Positions 16,722 to 25,131 of a DNA stretch of 53,698 nucleotides are shown piece by piece. The DNA is from Oscillospiraceae bacterium (GTDB taxonomy: Bacteria > Bacillota > Clostridia > Oscillospirales > Oscillospiraceae), in contig CADBKO010000014.1 in the NCBI GenBank assembly GCA_902795345.1, positions 1 through 53,698 of the forward strand. Direction: 5' to 3'. The notes beneath the pieces were generated by a model. That model searched no databases. It saw only the letters and a program-made list of their open reading frames with translations, and had not been told where the DNA came from. A program made the position numbers and the translations under genes. Numbering within the stretch: position 1 is the stretch's first letter; every line of letters begins with the position of its first letter.

Positions 16722-16749
16722 TTGACTTATATCATCTATCTGATATAAT
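16722..16749 (+). promoter_or_regulatory. Promoter of the fatty-acid synthesis operon
   Basis: TTGACT (16722-16727), a 16-nt spacer and TATAAT (16744-16749), with TG one base before the -10. It is near-consensus and the only recognisable promoter for the whole acpP-to-ligase operon. The leader to the acpP ATG is about 50 nt. Confidence 0.8.
16727..16748 (+). promoter_or_regulatory. Perfect inverted repeat over the acpP -10: operator candidate
   Basis: TTATATCA (16727-16734) and TGATATAA (16741-16748) form a perfect 8-bp inverted repeat with a 6-nt centre. It covers the spacer and most of the -10. A second imperfect pair, GATTATATA (16713-16721) with TATATCATC (16728-16736, one mismatch), is centred on the -35. 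It does not match the FapR or FabT consensus sites known to me. No regulator gene is adjacent. Confidence 0.55.
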
Positions 16750-16805
16750 AGTGCCAGGCCGCTTATGCGTCCGCAATATCTTGTATATCTTTGGAGGTTC
16801 CAACC

Positions 16806-17027
16806 ATGATTTTTGACGCTATTGCCGAATTGATCGCTGACCGGAACGACTGCGACGTTTCCGAAATCACCCCGGACAGCCGTTTTGAAGACCTGGGCAT
16901 CGACTCTCTGGACACGGTGGAGATGCTGATGGACCTGGAGGACAAGATCGGCTTCGAGGTGGAGCTGGACCAGAAGGTGGAGACCGTGGGCGAGCTGGCG
17001 GCCTTCATCGAGAGCAAGATGGGCTGA
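16806..17027 (+). CDS. acpP: Acyl carrier protein
   Basis: A 73-residue, strongly acidic four-helix carrier. The phosphopantetheine attachment Ser lies in the canonical LGIDSLDTVE motif. The ATG at 16806 has GGAGG (16793-16797) 8 nt upstream, and an earlier in-frame TTG at 16791 overlaps that site, so it is rejected. It is the first gene of the fab/acc operon and carries the growing acyl chain for all enzymes encoded downstream. The holo-ACP synthase is not in the window. The gap to fabK is only 3 nt. Confidence 0.97.
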   Translation: MIFDAIAELIADRNDCDVSEITPDSRFEDLGIDSLDTVEMLMDLEDKIGFEVELDQKVETVGELAAFIESKMG

Positions 17028-17030
17028 ACC

Positions 17031-17975
17031 ATGCTGCATACCGTACTGAATGATCTTCTGGGGATCGAATACCCCGTTTTCCAGGGCGGCATGGCCTGGA
17101 TCGCCGACGGGGTCCTGGCCGCGGCTGTGAGCGAAGGCGGCGGCCTGGGCATCGTGGCCGCCGGGAACGCTCCGGCGGACTATGTCCGGGAACAGATCCA
17201 TATCGCCAAGAACCTGACGGGCAAGCCCTTCGGCCTGAACATCATGCTCATGAGCCCCTATGCCGCCGATATTGCCAGACTGGCCGCCGAGGAAAAGGTG
17301 GCGGTGGTCACCACCGGCGCGGGAAACCCCGCCCAGTATATGGACATGTGGCGCTCAGCCGGGATCAAGGTGATCCCCGTGGTGGCCTCCGTAGCCATGG
17401 CCAAGCTCATGACCCGCACCGGCGCCAGCGCCCTCATCGCAGAGGGCGGAGAGAGCGGCGGCCATGTGGGAGAGCTGACCACCATGGTCCTGGTGCCCCA
17501 GGTCTGCGACGCGACGGACCTGCCCGTGCTCGCTGCCGGCGGCATTGCCGACGGGCGGGGCATGGCGGCGGCTTTCATGCTGGGAGCCTGCGGCGTGCAG
17601 ATGGGCACCCGCTTCCTCAGCGCGGAGGAGTGTTCCATCCACCCCGCCTATAAAGAAAAGATCCTGAAGGCCAAGGACCTGTGCACCATGGTCACCGGCA
17701 AGCGGGTGGGCCATCCCGTGCGGGCCCTGCGCACCAGCTTCCCCCGCGCTTACCTGAAAGCCGAATACGGCGGGGCCAGCGACGAGGAGCTGGACAAGAT
17801 GGGCACCGGGGCCCTGCGCCTGGCGGTGCAGGAGGGCGACATGGAAAGGGGCTGCTTCCTATCCGGGCAGATCGCCGCCATGGTGAACAAGGTGCAGCCT
17901 GCCGCCGAGATCGTGCGGGAAGTCTGCGAGGGGGCGGAACCCATTCTCAGGAGCGCGGCGAAATGGGTAAAATAG
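17031..17975 (+). CDS. fabK: Enoyl-ACP reductase II, FMN-dependent
   Basis: A 314-residue TIM-barrel flavoprotein of the FabK/2-nitropropane dioxygenase family. It reduces the trans-2-enoyl-ACP double bond with NAD(P)H and FMN. Family marks are the N-terminal IEYPVFQGGMAW, the ESGGHVGE segment with the His important in FabK, and the FMN phosphate-binding PVLAAGGIADGRG. No FabI is encoded here, so this is likely the organism's main enoyl reductase and would make it insensitive to triclosan-type FabI inhibitors. The last 13 nt overlap the fabD start (fabD ATG at 17963). Position two in the operon directly after acpP is common in Clostridia and streptococci. Confidence 0.96.
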   Translation: MLHTVLNDLLGIEYPVFQGGMAWIADGVLAAAVSEGGGLGIVAAGNAPADYVREQIHIAKNLTGKPFGLNIMLMSPYAADIARLAAEEKVAVVTTGAGNPAQYMDMWRSAGIKVIPVVASVAMAKLMTRTGASALIAEGGESGGHVGELTTMVLVPQVCDATDLPVLAAGGIADGRGMAAAFMLGACGVQMGTRFLSAEECSIHPAYKEKILKAKDLCTMVTGKRVGHPVRALRTSFPRAYLKAEYGGASDEELDKMGTGALRLAVQEGDMERGCFLSGQIAAMVNKVQPAAEIVREVCEGAEPILRSAAKWVK

Positions 17976-18880
17976 CCTTTGTATTCTCCGGCCAGGGCGC
18001 CCAGGCGCCCGGCATGGGGCTGGACCTTTATGAAAACAGCCCGGCTGCCCGGGCAGCGTTCGACGCGCTGGAAGCCATCCGCCCCGGCACGCTGGACCAG
18101 TGCTTCCGGGGCAGCGAAGCGGAGCTGCAGGAGACCGCCAATACCCAGCCCTGCATGGTGGCCATGGAGCTGGCGGCTCTGGCGGCGATGCGGGAAGCGG
18201 GCATCACGCCGGACATGGCGGCAGGCTTCTCCCTGGGAGAGCTGAGCGCCCTCTGCTGCGGCGGCGCCATGGATGCCCGGACTGCCTTCCGGCTCACCTG
18301 CCGCCGGGGAGAGCTGATGCAGCGGGCGGCGGAAGCCCGGAATACGGGCATGGCCGCCGTGGTGAAGCTGACGAATGAAGAAGTGGAAAAGCTCTGCGCC
18401 GGTTTCCGCCAGGTCTGGCCCGTGAACTACAACTGCCCCGGGCAGGTGACGGTCTCCGGAGCGGAGGAGGAAATGGCCGGATTTGCCGCCGCGGTAAAGG
18501 CCGCCGGGGGCCGGGCCATCCCCCTCAAGGTGCGGGGGGCCTTTCACTCCCCCTTCATGGCGGAGGCGGGGGAAGCCTTCCGGCGGGAGCTGGCGAAAGA
18601 AGCCCTGCGGGAACCGGTCATCCCCGTCTATGCCAACCTCACCGGCGAACCTTACGGGGCGGATGTGATCGCAACGCTGGGGCAGCAGATGTGCTCTCCC
18701 GTGCGCTGGGAGGCTTCCGTCCGGGGCATGATCGCCGCCGGAGCGGGCTTTTTCGTGGAGCTGGGACCGGGCAAGACCCTCTGCGGTCTCATCGCCAAGA
18801 CGGACAGCAGCGTCCCCTGCTTCCCCGTTTCGCAAATGAAGGACATCGAGGCTCTGAGAAAGGAGCTGGCACAATGCTGA
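17963..18880 (+). CDS. fabD: Malonyl-CoA:ACP transacylase
   Basis: A 305-residue transacylase that loads malonyl groups onto ACP. The nucleophile Ser lies in GFSLGE and the catalytic His in GAFHSPFM. The start KIAFVFSGQGAQ is the standard family N-terminus and fixes the ATG at 17963, which overlaps the end of fabK by 13 nt. The frame is open further upstream, but that part is antiparallel shadow of fabK. The stop overlaps the fabG start by 7 nt. The malonyl-CoA it uses is made by the accBCDA products encoded in the same operon. Confidence 0.96.
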   Translation: MGKIAFVFSGQGAQAPGMGLDLYENSPAARAAFDALEAIRPGTLDQCFRGSEAELQETANTQPCMVAMELAALAAMREAGITPDMAAGFSLGELSALCCGGAMDARTAFRLTCRRGELMQRAAEARNTGMAAVVKLTNEEVEKLCAGFRQVWPVNYNCPGQVTVSGAEEEMAGFAAAVKAAGGRAIPLKVRGAFHSPFMAEAGEAFRRELAKEALREPVIPVYANLTGEPYGADVIATLGQQMCSPVRWEASVRGMIAAGAGFFVELGPGKTLCGLIAKTDSSVPCFPVSQMKDIEALRKELAQC

Positions 18881-19605
18881 AGGGAAAGGTAGCCGTGGTC
18901 ACCGGGGCTTCCCGGGGCATCGGCGCGGCTGTCGCCAAAAAGCTGGCTTCCCTGGGGGCGGACCTGGCTCTGATCTACGCCGGGAACGACGCCCTGGCGG
19001 AAGCGGCGGCGGCGGACTGCCGGGCCCTGGGCGTGCGGGCGGAAGCCTACTGCTGCGACGTTTCCGACGGAGAGGCCGTGAAGGAAACGGTGGCGAAGAT
19101 CAAGGCGGAGCTGGGGGGCGTGCAGCTGCTGGTGAACAACGCGGGCATCACCCGGGACGGGCTGGTGGCGACGATGAAGGAAGCGGACTTCGACGAAGTG
19201 CTGGACGTGAACCTCAAGGGCGCCTTCCACATGATCCGCCATTGCAGCGGCCTGATGCTGCGGGCCAAATACGGGCGCATCGTGAACATCAGCTCTGTGG
19301 CCGGGCTCATGGGCAATCCGGGCCAGGCCAACTATGCCGCCGCCAAGGCGGGGCTCATCGGCCTGACGAAAACCACCGCCAAGGAGCTGGCCTCCCGGGG
19401 GATCACCGTGAACGCGGTGGCGCCCGGCCTCATCGACACGGACATGACCAGAAAGCTGGGCCTCAAGGAGGAGGCGCTGAAGTCGGCCATCCCCCTGGGC
19501 CGGGCCGGAAAGCCGGAGGAAGTGGCGGAGGCCGTGGCCTTCCTGCTGCAGGCCGACTATATCACCGGCGAAGTGCTGCGCGTGGACGGCGGCATGGCGA
19601 TGTGA
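18874..19605 (+). CDS. fabG: 3-oxoacyl-ACP reductase
   Basis: A 243-residue short-chain dehydrogenase that reduces 3-oxoacyl-ACP with NADPH. The cofactor motif GASRGIG (residues 12-18), the NNAG segment, the catalytic Ser of NISSVAG and YAAAK (Tyr-x3-Lys) are all present in order. The C-terminal VLRVDGGMAM is typical. The start ATG at 18874 overlaps the fabD stop, with AGGAG 9 nt upstream. The gene sits between fabD and accB, in the same order as streptococcal and clostridial fab clusters except that fabF is displaced to the far end. Confidence 0.96.
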   Translation: MLKGKVAVVTGASRGIGAAVAKKLASLGADLALIYAGNDALAEAAAADCRALGVRAEAYCCDVSDGEAVKETVAKIKAELGGVQLLVNNAGITRDGLVATMKEADFDEVLDVNLKGAFHMIRHCSGLMLRAKYGRIVNISSVAGLMGNPGQANYAAAKAGLIGLTKTTAKELASRGITVNAVAPGLIDTDMTRKLGLKEEALKSAIPLGRAGKPEEVAEAVAFLLQADYITGEVLRVDGGMAM

Positions 19606-19623
19606 ACAGCGAGGTGAAACCAC

Positions 19624-20031
19624 ATGGATGAAGCGAATATCCGCAAATATGCGAAACTGATGCGGGAGCTGGACCTGACGGGGCTGGAGATCACGGAAGG
19701 CAACACCGTGGTTCGCCTGGAGCGGGGCGCTGCCCCCGCGGCGGCTCCGTCGCCGGCGATCCTCCTGCCGGAGCAAAAGGCGGAGGAAACTGCGGGCGAA
19801 GTCGTCCGCTCCCCCATGGTGGGGGTCTTTTACGCCGCCCCCGCCGAGAACGCCGCCCCCTACGTTGCCGTGGGGGATAAGGTGAAGCAGGGGGACACCC
19901 TCTGCATCATCGAAGCCATGAAGCTGATGAACGAGATCACCGCTGAAAAGGACGGGATCATCGCGGAGGTCTGCGCCGGGAACGGCCAGGTGGTGGAATA
20001 CGGCACCCCGCTGTTCCGGCTGGAGGCTTAG
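19624..20031 (+). CDS. accB: Biotin carboxyl carrier protein of acetyl-CoA carboxylase
   Basis: A 135-residue BCCP. After an N-terminal helical part (1-37) comes an Ala/Pro-rich linker (38-60), then a biotinyl domain with the biotinylation motif EAMKLMNE (Lys at about residue 100). It is shorter than E. coli AccB because of the short linker but complete. The start ATG at 19624 has GAGGTGA upstream. The stop is one base from the fabZ start. It works with AccC (biotin carboxylase) and AccD/AccA (carboxyltransferase), all encoded within the next 3.5 kb. Confidence 0.96.
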   Translation: MDEANIRKYAKLMRELDLTGLEITEGNTVVRLERGAAPAAAPSPAILLPEQKAEETAGEVVRSPMVGVFYAAPAENAAPYVAVGDKVKQGDTLCIIEAMKLMNEITAEKDGIIAEVCAGNGQVVEYGTPLFRLEA

Positions 20032-20032
20032 G

Positions 20033-20443
20033 ATGGACCGGGCGGAACTCATGGGCATCCTCCCCCACCGGGATGGGATGCTGCTGCTGGACGAAGCGGA
20101 AAAGCAGGGCGAGGAAGCCCGGGGCAAGCTGCGCATCCGGGGGGACGAATGGTTCCTCCAGGGCCACTTCCCCGGCGACCCCATCGTGCCCGGGGTGGTG
20201 CTCTGCGAGATCCTGGCCCAGAGCGTCTGCGTGCTCCTGGCCGGAGAGATGACGCCGGGCAAGAGCCCCCGCTATACGGGGCTGGACAAGGTGCGCTTCA
20301 AGGCCCCGGTGCGGCCCGGGGACCTCTTTGAGACCCGCTGCCGGGTCACGAGGGTGAAAAAGCCCTTCTATTTTGCCGAGGGAGAGGGCTACGTGGGGGA
20401 TACGCTCTGCGTGAAAGCGGAATTCTCCTTCGCGGTATTATAA
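20033..20443 (+). CDS. fabZ: 3-hydroxyacyl-ACP dehydratase
   Basis: A 136-residue hotdog-fold dehydratase. The catalytic His is in GHFPGDPIVPG and the catalytic Glu in LCEILAQS, both at expected spacing. The N-terminus (MGILPHRDGMLLLDE) matches FabZ (ILPHRYPFLLVD-like). It dehydrates 3-hydroxyacyl-ACP to the trans-2-enoyl form. The ATG starts one base after the accB stop, so coupling is likely. A 41-residue-shorter or longer form is not supported. The gap to accC (56 nt) is the largest inside the operon and holds a short imperfect hairpin (20444-20473). Confidence 0.96.
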   Translation: MDRAELMGILPHRDGMLLLDEAEKQGEEARGKLRIRGDEWFLQGHFPGDPIVPGVVLCEILAQSVCVLLAGEMTPGKSPRYTGLDKVRFKAPVRPGDLFETRCRVTRVKKPFYFAEGEGYVGDTLCVKAEFSFAVL

Positions 20444-20499
20444 AGGCAGCGCCGGAAAAGCGCGGCTCTGCCTAAATTGCGATTTTGGAGCATGCTGAC

Positions 20500-21807
20500 A
20501 TGTTTTCAAAGATCCTGATCGCCAACCGGGGCGAGATCGCGGTGCGCATCATCCGGGCCTGCAAGGAAATGGGCATCGCCACGGTGGCCGTGTGCAGCGA
20601 AGCGGACCGGGACACCCTTCACGCGGCTCTGGCGGACGAATGTTACTGCATCGGCCCCGCCGCCGCGGAGGAGAGCTATCTGAATGGGGAGCGCATCCTC
20701 TCCGCCGCCCTGATCTCCGGGGCCCAGGCCATCCATCCCGGTTACGGCTTTCTTTCGGAAAACGCCCGTTTCGCCCGGGAATGTGGGCGCAGCGGCGTCG
20801 TCTTCATCGGGCCGGACCCGGCGTTGATGGAGCGCCTGGGGGACAAAACGGAGATGAAGAAGCTGGTGGAGGGCACCTCCCTCCGCCCCATCCCCGGCAC
20901 CGGCGTCCTCCGAAGCGCGGAGGAAGCGCTGGCGGAAGCGGAAAAGCTGGGCTTTCCCCTGATGCTGAAAGCCCGCTCCGGCGGCGGCGGACGGGGCATC
21001 CGTCTTCTGCGGGACCCGGAGGAGCTGCGGCAGGCCTGGAGCCTGGCCGTGACGGAATGTTCCGCCGCCTTCGGGGACGGGGCCCTGTACCTGGAAAAAT
21101 ACATCTGGCCCGCCCGCCACATCGAAATGCAGATCCTAGCCGACGAAGCGGGCAGCGTGGTCTGCCTGGGGGAACGGGACTGCTCCGTGCAGCGGCGGCA
21201 TCAGAAGCTGATCGAGGAATCCCCCTCCCCCGGCGTCAGTCCGGCGCAGCGGGAAGCCCTCACCAGGGGCGTCACGGAGGCGGTGAAGAAGATCGGCTAC
21301 ACCGGCGTGGGCACCATGGAATTTCTCCTGGACAAGGAGGGCAACTTCTGGTTCATGGAGATGAACGTGCGCTTGCAGGTGGAGCATCCGGTGACGGAGA
21401 TGCTCACCATGCTGGATCTGGTGAAATGGCAGATCCGCACCGCTGCCGGGGTGCCCCTGCGCTTCACCCAGGAGCAGATCTCCCTGGCGGGCAGCGCCAT
21501 GGAATGCCGTATCAACGCCCTGGCTCCCGGCAAGCTGGGCATGCTCCACGTGCCCGGGGGCCATTTCGTCCGCTTCGACAGCTACCTGGTGCCGGGGGTG
21601 GAGGTCAGCCCCTATTACGACCCCCTGATCGGCAAGCTGATCGTCTACGCCCGCTCCCGGGAGGAGGCGGTGCGCAAGCTGAAGGCCGCCCTCTGCGAGC
21701 TGGTGATCGAGGGCATCCCCACCAACATCGGGGAGCAGCTGCGCATCCTTTCCGGGGAGCCGTTCATGAGCGGGAATTATGACCTTACCCTGATGGAGGG
21801 ACGGTAA
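20500..21807 (+). CDS. accC: Biotin carboxylase subunit of acetyl-CoA carboxylase
   Basis: A 435-residue ATP-grasp biotin carboxylase. The N-terminal KILIANRGEIAVRIIRA, the glycine-rich ATP loop (ARSGGGGRGI), the catalytic EMNVRLQVEHPVTE with its conserved Arg, and the C-terminal lid are all present. It is about 10-15 residues shorter than E. coli AccC, mostly at the C-terminus. Residues after the catalytic block (ECRINALAPGKLG) depart from the common ECRINAEDP form. The ATG at 20500 has GGAG 9 nt upstream. The TAA directly abuts the accD ATG. Confidence 0.96.
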   Translation: MFSKILIANRGEIAVRIIRACKEMGIATVAVCSEADRDTLHAALADECYCIGPAAAEESYLNGERILSAALISGAQAIHPGYGFLSENARFARECGRSGVVFIGPDPALMERLGDKTEMKKLVEGTSLRPIPGTGVLRSAEEALAEAEKLGFPLMLKARSGGGGRGIRLLRDPEELRQAWSLAVTECSAAFGDGALYLEKYIWPARHIEMQILADEAGSVVCLGERDCSVQRRHQKLIEESPSPGVSPAQREALTRGVTEAVKKIGYTGVGTMEFLLDKEGNFWFMEMNVRLQVEHPVTEMLTMLDLVKWQIRTAAGVPLRFTQEQISLAGSAMECRINALAPGKLGMLHVPGGHFVRFDSYLVPGVEVSPYYDPLIGKLIVYARSREEAVRKLKAALCELVIEGIPTNIGEQLRILSGEPFMSGNYDLTLMEGR

Positions 21808-22677
21808 ATGCCCTTTCTGGAATTTCTCTTTCAGCCGAAAAACGAGCTGGAGCAGGGCGGCCGCAGCGCGGCCCCGGTGCAGAGCGACGAGCGGGAGCCG
21901 GAAAAGACCTGCCCCAACTGCCACAACGCCATTCCCCTGAGCCGCCTTTGGGCGGGATTGAACGTCTGCCCCTGCGGCTACCATTTCCGCATGGGGGTGC
22001 GGGCGCGGCTCCGCTATCTGGCGGATAAAGGCACCTTCCGGGAGCTTTTTTCCGAGGTCCGCAGCGGCGACCCCCTGGGCTTCCCCGGCTATGCCGACAA
22101 GCTGGAGACCACCCGGACTTCCAGCCGGGAGGAGGAGGCCGTGATCTGCGGCACGGCGGAGATCCAGTGGCAGAAATGCTGTCTTTTCCTCATGGAGCCC
22201 TATTTCATGATGGGCAGCATGGGCACCGCCGTGGGAGAACGGATCACCCGCCTCTTTGAATACGCCCTGGAGCACCGGCTCAGCGTGGTGGGCTTCACCG
22301 TCTCCGGCGGGGCGAGGATGCAGGAGGGGCTCTATTCCCTCATGCAGATGGCCAAAACAAGCGGCGCGGTGAAGCGCCACTCCGACGCGGGCCTGTTCTA
22401 CCTCACCGTCCTGACGGACCCAACCACCGGCGGCGTCACCGCCAGCTTTGCCATGGAGGGGGACATCATCCTGGCGGAACCGGGGGCCACGGTGGGCTTC
22501 GCCGGGGCCAGGGTCATCGAGCAGACCACCCGAAAGGCGCTGCCCAAGGGCTTCCAGACGGCGGAATTCCTGCTGGAACACGGCTTTGTGGACGCCATCG
22601 TGCCCCGGAGCCGCCAGAAGGCCCTGATCGCCCGGCTGCTGCAGATGCACGCTTTCGAGGGAGGTGCTTCCGCATGA
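21808..22677 (+). CDS. accD: Acetyl-CoA carboxylase carboxyltransferase, beta subunit
   Basis: A 289-residue crotonase-fold subunit with an N-terminal zinc ribbon (CPNC at about 35-38 and CPCG at about 54-57). The carboxyltransferase part contains GFTVSGGARMQEG and the family-typical LTDPTTGGVTASFAM. It starts immediately after the accC stop and overlaps accA by 4 nt (ATGA). Together with AccA it transfers the carboxyl group from carboxybiotin on AccB to acetyl-CoA. Length and domain order are normal for Firmicutes. Confidence 0.97.
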   Translation: MPFLEFLFQPKNELEQGGRSAAPVQSDEREPEKTCPNCHNAIPLSRLWAGLNVCPCGYHFRMGVRARLRYLADKGTFRELFSEVRSGDPLGFPGYADKLETTRTSSREEEAVICGTAEIQWQKCCLFLMEPYFMMGSMGTAVGERITRLFEYALEHRLSVVGFTVSGGARMQEGLYSLMQMAKTSGAVKRHSDAGLFYLTVLTDPTTGGVTASFAMEGDIILAEPGATVGFAGARVIEQTTRKALPKGFQTAEFLLEHGFVDAIVPRSRQKALIARLLQMHAFEGGASA

Positions 22678-23465
22678 GCCGGAGTGCCTATGAAACGGTG
22701 AAGCTGGCCCGCTCCGGTCGGCGGCCCACCGGCCTGGATTTCATCCAGGGCGTCTTTTCGGATTTCTTCGAGCTGCACGGGGACCGGCGCTGCGGAGACG
22801 ACGGCGCCGTGGTGGGAGGCCTGGCAGACCTGGCGGGCAGAAGCGTCACGGTGATCGCCATCGAAAAAGGCCACAGCCTGCGGGAACGGATGCTCCGTTC
22901 CTTCGGCGCGCCCCAGCCGGAGGGCTATCGGAAGGCCCTGCGCCTCATGAAGCAGGCGGAGAAATTCCACCGCCCGGTGATCTGCCTGGTGGACACCTCC
23001 GGGGCCTACTGCGGCATCGGCGCGGAGGAACGGGGGCAGGGGCAGGCCATCGCGGAAAACCTGATGGAGATGATGGCCCTGCGCACTCCGGTCATCTCTC
23101 TCCTGATCGGCGAGGGAGGCAGCGGCGGGGCCCTGGCCCTGGCGGTGGCGGACCGGGTATGGATGCTGGAAAACGCCATTTACAGCGTCATATCCCCCGA
23201 GGGCTGCGCCAGCATCCTCTGGAAGGACGCCAAGCGGGCCCCGGAAGCCGCCGCCCAATTGAAGCTCACCGCCCGGGACGCCTTGGCGGGGGGCATGATC
23301 GAACGGATCATCCCCGAAGAAGGGCTGGGCAAGGCAGAATACTACGCAGCCCTTCGTCAGGCGCTGAACGCCGAGCTGGAAGGCCTGCTGCAACTGGATA
23401 CGCAATCGCTGCTGGAAGCGCGCTATCAGCGTTTCCGCCGCATCGGAAAGGAGCGGGAAGCATGA
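22674..23465 (+). CDS. accA: Acetyl-CoA carboxylase carboxyltransferase, alpha subunit
   Basis: A 263-residue alpha carboxyltransferase subunit. The conserved LVDTSGAYCGIGAEERGQG block, IGEGGSGGALAL and SPEGCASILWKD are present. It is shorter than E. coli AccA (319 residues) at the N-terminus, as is usual in Firmicutes. Its ATG overlaps the accD stop and its stop overlaps the thioesterase start, each by 4 nt, so translation is tightly coupled across the acc genes. Confidence 0.97.
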   Translation: MSRSAYETVKLARSGRRPTGLDFIQGVFSDFFELHGDRRCGDDGAVVGGLADLAGRSVTVIAIEKGHSLRERMLRSFGAPQPEGYRKALRLMKQAEKFHRPVICLVDTSGAYCGIGAEERGQGQAIAENLMEMMALRTPVISLLIGEGGSGGALALAVADRVWMLENAIYSVISPEGCASILWKDAKRAPEAAAQLKLTARDALAGGMIERIIPEEGLGKAEYYAALRQALNAELEGLLQLDTQSLLEARYQRFRRIGKEREA

Positions 23466-23899
23466 ATCTGAAGCCCTGTACCCATCGGGTCGCTTATTAC
23501 GAGACGGATCAGATGGGCATCGTCCACCACTCCAACTATATCCGCTGGTTCGAGGAAGCCCGGGACGAGGTGGTCCGGGAATATGGCATCGACTATCGGC
23601 AGATCGAGGCCCAGGGGGTCCTGATGCCGGTGGTGAACGTCGCCTGCGACTACAAAAGCGCCGCGAAATACGGGGACGAGGTGAAGATCTATGCCTTTCC
23701 CTGCTATTTCAACGGCATACGCCTCCGCTACGAATATGAGGTCCGGGGAGAAGACGGCAGTCTCATCGTCACGGGAAGGAGCGAGCACTGCTTCATCGAC
23801 GCCCTGACCCGCAAGCCTCTCAACCTCAAAACGCGGATGCCCCAGTACTGCGAGACCCTTTCCCGGCTGGTGGATCGGGTCAAGGGAGGACAGGAATGA
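23462..23899 (+). CDS. YbgC/FadM-like hotdog acyl-thioesterase
   Basis: A 145-residue 4-hydroxybenzoyl-CoA-thioesterase-family protein. The active-site motif YYETDQMGIVHHSNYIRWFE (residues 12-31) carries the catalytic Asp and the family His/Asn/Tyr. It should hydrolyse acyl-CoA or acyl-ACP thioesters. Overlaps with accA upstream and fabF downstream (ATGA both sides) place it firmly inside the fatty-acid operon. Its substrate may therefore be acyl-ACP, releasing free fatty acid. A housekeeping proof-reading role is the alternative. The substrate cannot be predicted from sequence. The final gene of the operon encodes an acyl ligase that could reverse this release. Confidence 0.9.
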   Translation: MNLKPCTHRVAYYETDQMGIVHHSNYIRWFEEARDEVVREYGIDYRQIEAQGVLMPVVNVACDYKSAAKYGDEVKIYAFPCYFNGIRLRYEYEVRGEDGSLIVTGRSEHCFIDALTRKPLNLKTRMPQYCETLSRLVDRVKGGQE

Positions 23900-25128
23900 A
23901 TCGAGTCGTCGTCACCGGCATGGGCATCGTCAGCCCCGTGGGGAACAGCGTGCCGGTTTTTTGGGAAAACATCAAGGCGGGCTTCTGCGGCATCGGCCCC
24001 ATCACCCGCTTCGACACTGCGGACTATAAGGTGAAGGTCGCCGGGGAGGTGCGGGACTATGACCCCCGGCAGTATATGGAGAAGCTGGACGTGCTCCACA
24101 GCGACATCTATACCCAGTTCGCCATGGGCGCCGCCTGTCAGGCCATGGAGGACAGCGGTCTTTCGGGCACCGTCGAGCCCGAACGCCTCGGGGTCTATAT
24201 CGGCACCGGCATCGGCGGCATCGCCACCTTCATGAGCGAGCATGAAAAGCTCCTCCAGCGGGGCCCCAAACGGGTCAGCCCCTATTTCATCCCCATGATG
24301 ATCGCCAACATGGCCTCCGGCATGATCGCCATGCGCTTTGCCTGCAAGGGGCCCGCCATGCCCGCGGTGACTGCCTGCGCTTCCGGCTCCAACGCCATCG
24401 GGGAGGCCATGCGCCTCATCCGCCACGGCTACGCCGACGCCATGATCGCAGGCGGAGCGGAGGCCACGGTGAACGCTCTGGCGGCGGCGGGCTTCAGCAG
24501 CATGCAGGCTCTCAGCTTTTCCGAGGATCCCCTGGCCGCCTCCCTCCCCTTCGACAAGCGCAGAACCGGCTTCGTCATGGGCGAAGGCGCGGGGGTGCTG
24601 GTGCTGGAGGAATACGAGCGGGCCAAGGCCCGGGGCGCGAAGATCTACGCGGAGCTGGCGGGCTACGGCTCCACCTGCGACGCCTACCACATGACCGCCC
24701 CCCACCCGGAGGCGGAGGGCGGAGCCCGGGCCATTGCCGACGCCTGGGCGGAAACGGGCCTGGATACGGACCGCATCTATGTGAACGCCCACGGTACCGG
24801 CACGCCCATGAACGACAAGGCGGAGACCCTGGCCCTCAAAAAGGCCTTCGGGGAAGAGCGGGCAAGAAAGCTCGCCATCAGCTCCACCAAGTCCATGACC
24901 GGCCACATGCTGGGGGCTGCCGGGGCGGCGGAAGCCGTCGTCAGCGTGCTGGCCCTGAAGGAAGGCATCGCCCCGCCCACCATCGGACTTACGTCGCCGG
25001 ACCCGGACTGTGACCTGGACTATGTGCCCCTGGTCGCCCGGAAAGCCGATTTCGACGCTTCGGTGAGCGTTTCTCTGGGCTTCGGCGGCCACAACGCTTG
25101 CCTGGCTTTCCGGAAAATCGGAGGCTGA
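23896..25128 (+). CDS. fabF: 3-oxoacyl-ACP synthase II
   Basis: A 410-residue KAS II condensing enzyme that elongates acyl-ACP with malonyl-ACP. The catalytic triad is complete: Cys161 in VTACASGSNA, His299 in NAHGTGT and His337 in TGHMLGA. The thiolase fold length is normal. It overlaps the thioesterase stop by 4 nt. A second, divergent KAS lies just downstream. The initiating enzyme FabH is not encoded in the window, so chain initiation depends on a gene elsewhere or on decarboxylation by a KAS. Confidence 0.97.
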   Translation: MNRVVVTGMGIVSPVGNSVPVFWENIKAGFCGIGPITRFDTADYKVKVAGEVRDYDPRQYMEKLDVLHSDIYTQFAMGAACQAMEDSGLSGTVEPERLGVYIGTGIGGIATFMSEHEKLLQRGPKRVSPYFIPMMIANMASGMIAMRFACKGPAMPAVTACASGSNAIGEAMRLIRHGYADAMIAGGAEATVNALAAAGFSSMQALSFSEDPLAASLPFDKRRTGFVMGEGAGVLVLEEYERAKARGAKIYAELAGYGSTCDAYHMTAPHPEAEGGARAIADAWAETGLDTDRIYVNAHGTGTPMNDKAETLALKKAFGEERARKLAISSTKSMTGHMLGAAGAAEAVVSVLALKEGIAPPTIGLTSPDPDCDLDYVPLVARKADFDASVSVSLGFGGHNACLAFRKIGG

Positions 25129-25131
25129 GCC

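Larger units (their letters stand above)
16402..16805. other. Intergenic region between exporter operon and fatty-acid operon
   Basis: About 400 nt without a credible gene. The first 140 nt are GC-rich with nothing I can name. A terminator lies at 16547-16582. The last 130 nt turn strongly AT-rich and contain the acpP promoter and its inverted repeats (16713-16749). Short open frames cross it but have no ribosome-binding site and no protein-like composition. Confidence 0.6.

Noticed and set aside
20444..20473. Hairpin between fabZ and accC as operon terminator
   Set aside because: Imperfect stem and no T-run. accC has no promoter of its own, so the operon most likely continues.
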